Source: Dermanyssus gallinae (Eukaryota; Arthropoda; Arachnida; Mesostigmata; Dermanyssidae). Taken from it: a stretch of DNA of 64,000 bases. Numbering within the stretch: the first letter of the stretch is position 1; each line of letters begins with the position of its first letter. Under the pieces are notes generated by a model. That model saw only the letters and a list, made by a program, of their open reading frames with translations. It made no database searches and was not told where the DNA came from. The stretch is taken from contig QVRM01002145.1 in NCBI GenBank assembly GCA_003439945.1, forward strand, positions 395,001 through 459,000. The letters are read 5' to 3'. Made by a program: the position numbers and the translations under genes. Positions 24,434 through 36,748 of the stretch are shown piece by piece.

Positions 24434-25191
24434 AATAGTCTATTGTCGTAGGTAAAAGCGTCTGCGTTTTACCGACTACGCCCAACGCATGGCAATCCCG
24501 AGGTGAGAGCCATACGGTGGCTCCTGTTACAGGAAGAGATGGAAGGTTTAGTGCACGCTGTGGCGGGCTTGCCGCCACCGAAAGCCGCGAGAGACCAACA
24601 GAGAACATCTCTTCGCTTCTATGTGTAAGGGTAAGTAACGATGGCTTGTATCTTTTTGTTGAGCTTTGCCTAAGGCCGTGGACATCCCGTTTCATGATGA
24701 ATAATGGACAACCCGTTTCATGATGGATAATGGAAACACCGTTTCATGTTGACCCCTCATCAGCTCTCTATCGCACCGAAGAAAGTCTGCAAGCCTGTTC
24801 GGTTAGCTTGTGCCCGAATTCTGATGATTGCAGCAGACTCGAACTGTGCGCGGATTACAAGCCAGTGGCAACACGGGGCTGTGTACATGCGAGTAGGCCG
24901 GAAAAAGCGCTATTCGTCATCGGTAGAAGCACAACAAACATTTTGCGATTTGCATAGCTATCCACATATCGTCTGTCCAAGCTATCATAACCTCTTGATT
25001 GGATCGGTCGAGTGGCACCGAATCTCTCGGATACTCCTCGGCTACTCCACGACTGAGGTCCCATGGTTATTGGGAAGAGAACGGGCTCAATGTGCGTCCT
25101 TTCTATGCTGACTACCGAGGCCGTAGGCAGGCAGGCGCTGAGGGCTTGCCGCCTGTAGGACCCGTCGGTACTGGGCACACCTCGCATTGCA
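24434..25191. other. no gene recognised; possible 5' region of next element
   Basis: About 760 bp between two retrotransposon remnants, with short open frames that I do not recognise. It may be the 5' untranslated part, or a decayed ORF1, of the element that starts coding at 25192. No zinc knuckle, PHD or RRM-like motif was seen. Confidence 0.4.
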
Positions 25192-28100
25192 ATGACCAAA
25201 CTACCTGAGGACGTTGAGCTATTGGAGGTATCCCGTCTCTGTAGACTGGTGCCGTTTGACGACGTATCCAACGGTTATACGAGTTTTGCAGGTCTACATG
25301 TGAACGCAAGGGACCTCCGTTCCGGGACGAGGTTCGACGAGCTCACGGCCCTTATGGACGGCTCACACGTTGATTGGGATGTTGTCGTAGTGGGAGAAAC
25401 TTGGTTTGGGGAGGCCGACAAACTTCTTTACAATTTACAGGGCTACAATTCCATATCTGCCTGCAGACCTGGGGGTGAAGGAGGAGACCTTACAATTTAT
25501 TCGCAGTGTGCGCTCGACCTTATGGGTACCGCTATGAAGTCTAGCGATGACGGCAATGTACAGGCCATAAGGCTACGTCTACGCCGCCCTGGCTTTGATG
25601 GCTATGTCGTCGGAGTATACTCTAAAGACATACGATCGTCGAACACTCTTATGGAGATACTTGACGATATTCTGCCAGCGACTGGGGATTTGCCTTGTGT
25701 TCTTATGGGGGACACCAACATTGACCTATTAGAAGGGGACCCTATCTTTGTTAAATATTGTACTGCTCTTGCCAGCAAGGCTTTTGAGTATGCAGTCAAT
25801 ATGATAACACGTCCAAACCTCAGGTCCAATGCTGTATCTTTAGGCTCGTGCATTGATCACGTTTTTATTGCAAACTGTGAATGATATCTACAGATCACTC
25901 CTTTCGTTGTTGATACGGTATTTTCCGATCACTGCCCAGTAGGAATCATGTTAGCGGGCAGCACGACACTATTGTTACAGTGTGCAGCAAAACCTGAGGC
26001 TTGCCCTGCCTACCGAAATTTCAATGATGAGGGCCTAGGGCGTTTTGAGGACGGTGTCTCCAGGGTGGACTGGTCCTCAGTTCTTGCCTCAGATGACCCC
26101 AATACGGCTTACGAATCGTACAATAGGGAGCTTCGACATCTGTTCGACGAAAGTCGTTCCCGTTGAGGCAGCGTAGGGCTCCAAAAAAGGTAAATCGTGC
26201 TCCTTGGTTTGGCCATGAACTGGCTGAGCTAAGACGTGTGGTTGACAGAGCACGTCGTCGGTGGCTTCACAAACGAACCGTAGATGGCAGGGAGACGCTG
26301 CAGCGGTGGCAGGCAAATTATAGGAATAGGCTCCGAGAAACAAGGGACGCCTACTTCTAGAAACAATTTGTAGCTGTCAGTAATCGGCCTGCAAAACTGT
26401 GGGCGTCTCTTAATGAAATTTGCGGCCGTGGTAAAAGAAAGGCCACGATACCCAAGCGTCTGCTTGTCGACGGCCAAGTGCTTGAAGAGGCCCAGGAAGT
26501 AATAGACGCACTAAACGAGTTTTTCACCTCAATCGGTGCTAAAACCGCGGCTGGACTTTCCCAACGGGAGGCGGTAGACGACGCCATTTCTGGCATAGGG
26601 AGCTCCGAGCCCAATTCATTTTCCTTTAGTGATATCACAGCTCAGGAGCTGCACTGCGCTGCAAAAAATGTGAAATTGGATCTATTTGAAGCCGGGGGAA
26701 ACGTGCCTGGTCGATTACAGTTGAATTTAATCGACGCGTTATCAGGCCCTCTAGCTGCGATCTTCAACATGTCGATCAGGACCGGGGTGTTCCCAGAACG
26801 CCTAAAGACATCAGCGGTAATCCCGCTTTACAAAGGGAAGGGCGATAAGAACCAACCTGGAAACTATCGACCGACATCGCTGGTGTCATTCATATCTAAG
26901 GTCTTTGAGAGACTTATTAAGAAGCAGCTCGATGAATACCTAAACGCTACCAATTTTCTTTCTAAAAACCAATTTGGTTTCAGGGAGTCGCGATCAGCGG
27001 AGTTGGCTCAAAACCATATCTGGTGGGAAATAGTCAAAGCTGCTGAAGACGGGAAAATGTGTCTCGGCGCATTCCTTGATGTAGCGAAGGCCTTTGACTG
27101 TCTTGACCACTCTATATTTTTTAAGATGCTGCGAGAAATGGGTTGCGCACCAGGTTTAACTGCCTGGTTCAAATTGTACCTAGGCGGACGTAAGCAGTTT
27201 GTGTCGGTGGGGGGTTTGAGCTCCACCCCTGGGACTGTCTCGATTGGGACTCCCCAGGGGTCGGTTCTTGGCCCCTTCATCTTTATAATCTACATAAATT
27301 TCGTCTTGCGTGGCATTGAAAAGGATATAGAATGTCGAATAGTGGTATATGCGGATGATACAACTCTGCTGTTCCGCATCTCACCTGCTCAGCTATCAAA
27401 AGGTCAAGTTAATCTTAGGCATGTGGAAACCGGTATCGAAACGGCAATTTCATATTTTAAACGGTTTGGCCTTGTCGTGAATCCGACTAAGACAAAACTC
27501 GTCTTGTTTCACACACTTCAGCGGGCATCGAGGCTGAAACTGGACACAGGTAATATATCCCTTCAAGTGGGCGGTGCAGCTGTCCCTCTAAGTCGAGAAG
27601 TAAAATGTCTCGGTATCACGCTTCATGAGAACATGAAATGGGAAAGTCACGTTCGGTCGAGCGCCAGGGTCTGCTGTGCTGTGGTGGCATCGCTGGCCCG
27701 TCTGAGGAAGGCCAAGTTCTCCCGCATTGTTCTGGTCCTTATATACAGGGCGCTCCTGGAATCGATTCTCACCTACGGAATCACTATATGGGGCGCAACC
27801 TACTCGGGAACCCTGCACTCGTTGCGAGTGATCCAGAACAATGCTGTGCGAGCCATTACTGGTCTGTCTCGTCGGGACGACGTGTCGCCATGGTACGGCA
27901 GACTCGGACTACTCAAATTCGATTAGCTGGCACGATTAAATTTAGCCGTGCTTGCCCATAGGGTGGTTAGAGGCAAACTACCTTCAGGTAGCGATTTCGA
28001 ATTTCAACTCACCCCCTTCAGGTCTCAGCGATATGAGGGCCAACTCAGGGTTCCCAGATGCAGGTTGACCTTAACGCAGCATTCTCTAGCCTGCATGCTG

Positions 28101-28210
28101 CCAAAAGTATAGAACGAGCTCTCACAGGACCTCCGAAATACGGAGCGGGTCGGTGTTTTTAGAAGACGTGTAACGAAGGAACTAAATGGTGAAAACAATT
28201 GTTCTTGGTT
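25192..28210 (+). pseudogene. jockey/CR1-group non-LTR retrotransposon ORF2 (endonuclease-RT), broken
   Basis: Nearly complete ORF2 of an apurinic-endonuclease-type retrotransposon. The endonuclease domain comes first, with HVNARDL, VGETWF, MGDTNIDLL and SDHCPV. After a linker with PWFGHEL comes the reverse transcriptase: AVIPLYKGKGDKNQPGNYRP, QFGFRES, GAFLDVAKAFD, IGTPQGSVLGPF and VVYADDTTLL. A thumb and tail region follows. Breaks are TGA at 25882, a frameshift near 26160, and TAG at 26358, 27924 and 28110. The last TAG falls where related elements have Trp (xWNxL). The element copied itself by target-primed reverse transcription when active. Motif order places it in the jockey/CR1/L2 group; the exact clade is uncertain. 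No partner ORF1 was found. Confidence 0.85.
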
Positions 28211-28412
28211 TTTCAATCAATAAAATTTCGACATTGTGCAAGATTAGATTATATAAGCTTGTGTGTGTATATAATATTGTGATTACACTTGACAGATGCA
28301 GGTGATCCAACGATAGGTATTTTTTTATGAAATATGACTTTGACATAAATTGTGACAGATTGCCTGTAAAAGAGCATGTCAATAAAACAACCTGATGATG
28401 ATGATGAATACC
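28211..28412 (+). other. 3' UTR and tail of the 25-28 kb retrotransposon
   Basis: AT-rich tail holding AATAAA-like signals at about 28217 and 28381, ending in a short GATGAT microsatellite near 28393-28406. Non-LTR elements of this group typically end in short tandem repeats rather than long poly(A). The exact end is inferred, because no target-site duplication was identified. Confidence 0.5.
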
Positions 28413-30059
28413 AAAATGCGGCTAATACGTAACTGTAAATAGACGAGCTTTATCGTGTTATCGTAACTGTGCTAGTGCGGTATTATGTACACGCCGTGTA
28501 CTATAGCTAACCAAAACTGTAGAGTGTGTGCAGAGGCTGCTATTGACCGACAACCGATACGGGTTAGTTGGGCCTTGTCTAATAGGGCTGGCTACTAAAT
28601 CAGTCAAGGGGGCGGCAAGAAAGCAGACACAATGCGGCTTATTGTTGTTGTGGTTGTAGTTCAATTGTGTTTACGAGATACTGTGCGCCGTTTCGTAGCC
28701 GACGGGCGTACAACGGGCCGGGAAGAAGGGGTCCAACTTTTTGCCAATGCTTCGGCAGAGCCGATATACGCCTAGTTATTTCTAACGGAGGCGTTTGACT
28801 ACTAAGGTTACTGCGCCGCACGTGTAATTAGTAGTGGCGCTTATATGCTATTCACGTATTCGTATTCACAATTGACGTACGAATCGGTGGAGATCGGTGA
28901 CTTGCCGACCTTTCCGTACAGTCAGTATTCCTCATAGTCCACCTCCACCACCACCTGGTACATCTCATGTTTGCCTCGGGCTCATCTAAGCGATCAACAC
29001 CACCACCACCACGAAAGGTGTGGTGGAAACGTGTCCACTGTGCCGCCGGTCCGAAACAGCGCCTAACATAACGGGTGACCTAATAAATTGGTGAATAGCG
29101 AATCCAGAGTGCCGTCCAAAGCACTGACCTATACAATGCTACGACTGCTTCCGACTGCCCTTGGCAACTTGTTGTTGTTGTTGTTATTGTTGCTGCTGCT
29201 GCTTTGGACTCTATGCAAGCCGAGGATTGGTATCACCCAAAACAACCACACAAACGCAGCTTTACTATAGAACTATGTTGAGACGACCATTGTCTGATAG
29301 TCGAACATTCCAAACTCAATGGAAAGCACCGGCTTTTGTTTCCGAATGTATGCGCCGATGTGAAGAATACTAGCTCGACTGGTCACTCCTAATTTACCGT
29401 TTAGTACAAAACGTTTAATCCCTCCGCAACCACGACTCGCATTGCCATATATTTGGTCCCAAAATGATCGTGATGCGCATTTGTCTGAATTCTAGTGTTA
29501 GTTTTGAGCGCTGTGAATGGTCGTAGGAGTACGATTTGCAGGTATTTGGCGTGAAGGCTAATAAAGAACTGTATTTTTTGCGAATTCTCTTCTAAACGAC
29601 TAGGTTGCATCTTCTGGGTATATGTTCTTTAGAGGGAGCAGAATTTTCTCACGAATAAGGCGTCTCGTACTAGCACATTTTATACTTCTATGTTGGGTAA
29701 CAACGCCAGTGTCACAAATTCTAGTAAGTTCACTCAGAAACACTCTGAAACAAGACTTCTCAGAGACCATGTTCAAAAGGACAAACAAAAAATATATATA
29801 TAAATATAGAGAGAGAGAGATCAAGAAGGAGAAGGTCAAAAACCTATTGCTTCTATTTATGGAAGAATGGTTAGGCTTATTAGACGAGCGGTCTATATGA
29901 GTATATTCTAGATTTTTGTACGTCGGCGATGGGTTGTAGGAAGAAAATCCGCTTGTGGTGGTAGCGTGGTCGTGGTGGTAGGCTGGGTTGTAGCCGCTTA
30001 TACCACACATTTCTCACTGGGGTAACGATTAACGCTTATGCTTTCTGTCTTGGGCCTAC
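28413..30059. other. no gene recognised
   Basis: A short TTG/CTG run at 29172-29205. Nothing else supported. Confidence 0.5.
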
Positions 30060-30142
30060 ACTGGGTGAGTTCCAAGCGCGTAGGGGACGGAGGATGGTCT
30101 AGAATGAAAAACAACCTCCTTAAAAGATGTTTTTCATTCTAG
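30060..30142 (+). repeat. hairpin mini-repeat with short SINE-B tail
   Basis: Perfect 15-bp stem (CTAGAATGAAAAACA and its complement) around a 14-base loop at 30099-30142. It is preceded by gggacggaggatggt, matching the bases next to the hairpin of the 13.2-kb SINE-B read in its sense direction. Probably a 3' fragment of SINE-B. Confidence 0.7.
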
Positions 30143-31974
30143 GCCTACAAGCCTACCTGCCGCCTTGAACACACTTGAGCTGCTCGTACGTTTTCGGCAA
30201 TGGTGGCAGGCAATAGGGACTTTCGCCCTGTTGCCCTGTGAAAGCTCAGCCTTGGCTCGGTGGTGCGTGAGCTCACCCGCAGTATCAGAATCTGTCCCAC
30301 GGTACTAATTCGTGTAGTATACGACACCCGTGCGCTGGGTCGGTTGCGCTTTGTTGTTGTTGCTGTTGTTGTTGGCCTAATCGAGGCCACTGCAAGGGGG
30401 CCGGTAGGATGCAATGTGCAATGCATACATGTTTAGATCATGAAAGTTTGTATTTCGGTACAGAGTCGCACGACAAAACCACACAGTACGTCGGTAGCAT
30501 TTTTGACTCAGCCAGGACTCAGCGGACACTTCCCGCCTGAACTACTATGTAAATACAAATGTACGCAGCCATTGGTAGACATGCCACGCAGCACAAACAC
30601 GCACGCTAGGAGTGGTGCGTAAACACTACACTATTCAATTAGTCATTAACTGCCCATAGTTAGGCTAGAGAGCAATGATTTTAATAAAAAAAAATACCAC
30701 AAATCTTGAGTGGCTTTATTACTCGTTACTATAGATACAATGCTCATACCACCATGGATCGAGCAAGAATACAGCACCGGCTGTATCAGCAGATCTATAT
30801 CCCGGGTCCCCGGTTAGCGTAGGCCCTTGTTCCTGCCCAGTGCGGCTGCCATTTCTACCATCCCGAGTCAATAGTAGTAGCAGCAGCAGCAGCATCGGTA
30901 ACGAGTTGCAACAGGGACCTCAGCGCTTACAATGTGCACGGCGGATGAAGAACTGTAACGCGAAGAAATTGATACTATAACCAGCTGGAGAAGAACAAAA
31001 ATTGCAAGCATGCACATCGCAGCATGCTTACAGCGTTACAGTCCGAGAGAGATCCGCATAGAGAGAGAGAGAGTTGGAGAGATCCTCTACGCAGTCAGTG
31101 AGTCCAATCACTGTCTGGTTGACGGACTTACTCAATGCGATGGCGATCTCAAACGCCGATCTAGTCGTCATAGAGCGCAGTTGCAACACAGACCGACAAC
31201 GGCCTGACGCAGGTAGAGCTTGCCTGCCTGCATATTTCCATCGAGCGACGCGACGTCAGGTGTCGCGTCGCTTCATCGCAATATTTCCGAGATTCGAATC
31301 GAGAAACTACCCGGCACCGGCACCGGAACACCGTGACACGGCGCTACGCTTAGTGAACGTCGTAGCAACCGAACGGTATGGGTGTCTTCTCCCCTCCCCT
31401 TCTCGCTTGCTGTATGTAGATGCATATGTGTGTATGAATGTATGTATGTATGCGATGCAAGTGTACATAGATATATGTGTGTACGCATATATGTGTGCTG
31501 CTGTTGTTCTTTGCTCCCCGTCGCACTGGCGGTTGCACCCGAATGGCGAGTGCGATTGGGTTACAAAGGGTAACGCCGCTACGGCGGCGACGACGACGAC
31601 GACGACAACAACGACGACGACATCGACGACGATGACTACAAACACACCGCCATAGAATGATACTGTCTAGGTCTAGATTCAATCATGCGATTTCCGCACA
31701 CCGTGCTTCCTTGTCCTCCCTCCAATCACATTCGGCGTGTTGTTCGGCGCATTCGAGGGCGACGCACAACAACAGCAGCAGCAGCAGTAGCAGCAGCAGC
31801 ACGTTCGACCGCTCACGCCGCGGTCACTCGGCACGATACCTCCTCCCTTCCTCCCTCGGTTACCTGGGCGCACCGCTCTTGAACACAGTAGAGACGCAGA
31901 GACGCGCTGCTCCAAAGCACCAAACAATGGCTGTTTCGCACATCTCGAAGGGCATTGCGTAAATGTTTAGATTT
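30143..31974. other. no gene recognised
   Basis: Contains an 11-bp-stem hairpin at 31244-31272 (agcgacgcgac/gtcgcgtcgct), GAC triplets at 31585-31630 and an AGC run at 31770-31800. No conserved protein. Confidence 0.5.
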
Positions 31975-32275
<301 letters not shown>

Positions 32276-33017
32276 TGTAAGTGCGCCACAATGCCGTACG
32301 CCGACAGGGTTCACGCACGCCATCCTAGTTTTGTCATACCTTATCGACGAACAGTAGTCCTCAAGCCCGTCAGGTTTTCATATCTTTCTTTCTCTCTCTC
32401 TTCTATCTATCGGATTTTCCTTTCTCTCTACTCTTTCTACCTACCTATCTCTCCTTTCCCCTAGCCGATACTGTAGGCGTGTGTTATTTTCTCGTTCGGC
32501 TAGTCAGCTTTAGCGCGGCGGCGACGACGCCAACGACGCTGACGACAACGATGGCCGGGTGGCAATGAAGGTCGGACAACAACTCTGGCTGATCGCGAGG
32601 CGTCGTCTTCCGTCCTTTCGAAGCCAACGCACGCGATGCTCTCTCGACGCTCTCGACAAGTCTTAGCGACGTTTGCTAATTCGTATCTTTAAGCCGAGCC
32701 ATTATCAGCCTAATTAAGCACAACAAATAAGGTAAGCAAAACACGCGTTTGGCTTGCTACTACAACTACTACTACGAAAGTGTGCGAACTCGTAGCTGTA
32801 CGAGTCTAACCGTCATCCTATTAGAATGAGTGACATTTCTGTGTATGATTTGCATCAGCATCATCTAATTACTATTTTTAGTGTCACCGAAACACAGGTA
32901 CATCTTTATGAGAGCGCTGATTAGCAGTAGTAGATTCTAAAAGGAGACATTCAGACAGGAAATCGGCTGTCAGGCAGACGCTGCCACATTTACTTTCCCT
33001 AGGGTTGCAGGGGCTAT

Positions 33018-33112
33018 TGTTGTTGTTTTTGTTGTTGTTGCGGTTGTTGCCGTTGTTGCTGCTGTTGTTGTTGTTGCTGTTGTTGCTGTAGTCGTTGTTT
33101 TTGTTGTAGTTG
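33018..33112. repeat. (TTG)n microsatellite
   Basis: TTG/GCT/GCC triplet array; the minus strand reads poly-Asn. Confidence 0.85.
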
Positions 33113-36045
33113 TGGAAGCCAAGGTGCCAAGGGCATAGCAACCGCCATTCTTCCACTGCATGCAGGCGGAGGTCGCTGTCCCGCACCTAATCGTGTTTCT
33201 ACGACGAAAGCGCGTCATAGGTCGTTACCCCAGGTATCCTTCCTATGATCGGTTGTTTTTCATCTTTCTATCATACACATATATACGATACGTATATATA
33301 TAATCACTTTGGTTAGAGGATGAGGAAAGAGTCACCGTTTTTAGACTTGTTGACACGTTTTGCCGGATCGTGCCAATCAATCACTCTGCCATATGATATT
33401 TGCATCTCCATCAATGCGTAAATAGAAGCGTTCAAAATATTTTTTTTTCAGGGGAAACAAAAACTTGCCGGAGCATAAGGACTGGTTTAATCCTTGAAAG
33501 ATTCTCATTTTCGCTCACTTTGGCATTAACTTGTAAACCGTCAATCGAGTCATAGTCAATTTTCTGTTAGAACTTGTACTGTCTGGAAACAGCACTAACC
33601 AAAAATAGTAAAAATAATTTGATTAATGAGCAGACGTGTATATGGGTATTTCATCAGATAAGAACAAAAAATAAACGTTAGCAAACTGAAGCACAAGGAA
33701 AATAAATCGTTCTGTGTCTCATATACACGCTATATGGTTTTATATTGGGTATCGTACTAGAACATAGTTAAATACACTTTAAATGCATCATATTTAAAAA
33801 TATATATATATATGTCGGCTGAATTGTGTGTGAACAATTCAATGCATGTTGCCGGACGCCATTACGTAATCGATTCTAATGCTCCGTCCATACCTTCATA
33901 TGCATGGATATGTCTTCACCTGCAGATATGTCGGTTCCACTTCATGTTTCTCTCAACATGTACGAATACAATAGTTTTAAAAACATAAAACTTCATATCT
34001 TGAAACATGTATCTAGCATTGTATCTATACTAGGTTGTGTGCTTTGAGTGGCGCTCTCCATCATTCGGAGTAGAAATCATAAATAGTTTTGTCCGACAAA
34101 GTTTATGCTGAGATATCAATATATTTTTACAGGCCCCTAAAATGTTCATGGAAAGCGGTAAGTAGTTTGTGTTATACTAGTTGTTCGGTCAGGGCTTTAT
34201 TGCAGCATAAGTCGGTATTTTAAAGACCCCCCCCTGATAAAACGACTTTTGCAATACTATCCTTCTGGATTGTTTTCAGCTATGTCGAGGTCCTTCAGAT
34301 TTCATAAGGTATTATAAAGGCTTATTGTACGTAAACTGCAGTAAATTGTAAGTAGAGCTTTAGCCTTGAAGGTATTCACTTTTAGCTTCAGATCTACCGT
34401 AGTTCCCCTAGAATTATAAACGTTTTTTTATGAAAAGGCTGTTTGTATTAGTAGTTCTCCTAGTCGTAGTGTGGTCGCTGGGGTTTAACATTCGTTTCAG
34501 GATAAATCGCCTTGCAAAAGACAGTCAGGTTGTCAGAACAGAAGCAGAACTCCTCTTCTGGTCTTGATGGGTCGAAAGCTATATACACTATGATTTTTTT
34601 TAATATAGTATGTGAATTTTATTAAATTACTTTTTATGTTAGCACTTTGGAGTGAACAATTGTCTTCGCGTTAGCGTGTGGTTACGGGTTATCTAACCCC
34701 TATGATTGACACTATGATTGAACTTGCCCGCCTTAAGCTTTAGCTTTACACGTGCCCAACTCTTCATAACAGGTATCTTGAACTGACAAGAAAAGCGGTG
34801 GTTGCTTTCGGTCATTTAGTCTTGGTCGCCCGTCGAGTTCACCGCCCTCACCATGTGGCGTATGAGGCCCTAAAAGAAGGCTTGCTAAAGCAAATCTTTC
34901 GTTCTCTAAGCAACTGCTTGGGTATACATCCTCGGCGCTCATTTAACAGTGTAGCACTTTTTCTTGACGTATTTTTAACAAACTTTCTTGTTTCTCTTCA
35001 TTCTGAAATTTTCCATTTCTTGCATTCTGGGTCAATTTACTTCGCATGTTTTGGAACAACGTTGATGGCGTGCACTGCTCAAGCACTTGGGCTTTGAGGG
35101 TTAATTGGGACACTGCCCACTCGGCAGCGCTGGCTCATTATTTCAGGTTAATTGTTCGCCACCTATCTACGGTGATGTAAATAGCACTATGTCGAAAACC
35201 TAAAGCCTATCTAATAGTCTAGATCAAGAAATCGTAAAAGATGTACTAATGAATAGTGATACAATTTTAATTAATGATTATAAAATTTGCACACGTATGT
35301 CTCAGTTAGAGACGGGGCCGTACTGCGTCTACTGTAGACAATTGAATACATTTGATAGATACTGATTAAGTTCCCGGTCCAGGTCCAGTACTTATTTGTA
35401 GGTTAGGCTTTAAGGGTGCTCGTTGTCCTAAAATACCTCCTTTTTTGTTGATGAAATACACGCTAAATCTGTTTGGAACATGTTGAAGTTGTTTACTGCA
35501 AAAACCGTGTACACTGTCTGTGTATTTTATTCCGTAGTTTCTAAGTGAGTGACCATTAGGATGATCCACAAAAAATTAGGATAATTTTCAATAAATATGT
35601 GCATTTTACAACGAGATATGTCTATGTCGTCCGGGCTATTTCCTACTTAAGTTATCATAGCAAACCCATGTTTCATTGCAAGTAGCCCAACGATTTCTAA
35701 CGGGGAAACGGCGCTGTGGTGAAGTGAATGAGAATAAAGGTTCAATTTGCGGGCGGCCCCCAGCATGCGAGGAACTACTTACAGAATCTAAGGAAGATTT
35801 CTAACCGAACACAATATCCTTGAACGCGCCGGAACGATTCCAAAATGTTCCGCGAGTTCCCTATCAGTCATAACAAAGTTCAACTATAACTTCAGATGTC
35901 AAACGTCATCCTCTAGCACAGAAACCTTTTCAGACTTTTCCCAATTCGCAGAAACAAAACACCATTTATCGGTCGTACCGATAGCGATTCTTTGGGCATC
36001 AAAGTTATAGCTCTTAACATTTTCGTATTACATATCGGCGGTGTA
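33113..36045. other. no gene recognised
   Basis: AT-rich, few long frames. The frame at 34798-35097 is not low-complexity, but I do not recognise it. Confidence 0.5.
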
Positions 36046-36182
<137 letters not shown>

Positions 36183-36402
36183 CATGGTTATATGAATAAA
36201 ACCCTAATATTAAAAAAAAGATGACTATGAGTGGGTCGATCATGTCGAGAGTCTACTAGGCTTCACAGAACCACCATGCCAAGCTCGTACATTCAAAGAA
36301 GACAAAATCTTATGAGAAGTTAAGAAGCTGGGTTAATCGGCCAAATGGGATCTGATCGTCATAAAAATAAAATGATGACCTATTCGGCCTTTGTCTACTT
36401 CT

Positions 36403-36416
36403 AAATCGTGCTCGAG
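36403..36416. repeat. target-site duplication, left copy (family Z, 36.4 kb)
   Basis: 14-bp repeat identical to 36735-36748, immediately left of the truncated family Z copy. Confidence 0.8.
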
Positions 36417-36734
36417 GTATTTTCAATACCTTGCACCTTTGGTCTGGTCCTGCATGTGACAATCGCCACGTATACGCCAGGTACATAGCGCATGGTTATC
36501 ACTACCTAGTATGTTCAAACGCAACGTTTCACGAGGAGTACGAGCGGTGCACCTGCCGGTTCTGCCTGCAGAGGTGTGCCAAGCACCATGCAGTGGAGTG
36601 CATAGCGCTGGACCGAAAATCGTTGTACTACTTCTCTCGTCGGAAGCGTGAAGAAAATATAGCTTCATAAAAATACATTTTAAAATATATATTATACTCA
36701 ATTTGAGTGAAATAAATATAATTGTAATTGTCAA
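36417..36734 (+). mobile_element. 5'-truncated family Z copy (3' end only)
   Basis: A 318-bp insertion flanked by a 14-bp direct repeat (aaatcgtgctcgag at 36403-36416 and 36735-36748). It encodes only the last part of ORF2, from about 36431 to the stop at 36668-36670. This carries the same Cys/His spacing seen in the copies at 22.97-23.06 and 49.09-49.18 kb. Its 3' untranslated end (tttgagtgaaataaatat) resembles that of the element ending at 49434. A short 3' piece between duplications is the classic product of incomplete target-primed reverse transcription. Confidence 0.85.
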
Positions 36735-36748
36735 AAATCGTGCTCGAG
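36735..36748. repeat. target-site duplication, right copy (family Z, 36.4 kb)
   Basis: 14-bp repeat identical to 36403-36416, immediately right of the truncated family Z copy. Confidence 0.8.

Noticed and set aside
31244..31272. 11-bp-stem hairpin as a terminator or regulatory site
   Set aside because: Such terminators are prokaryotic, and no gene ends here; recorded only as a small palindrome.
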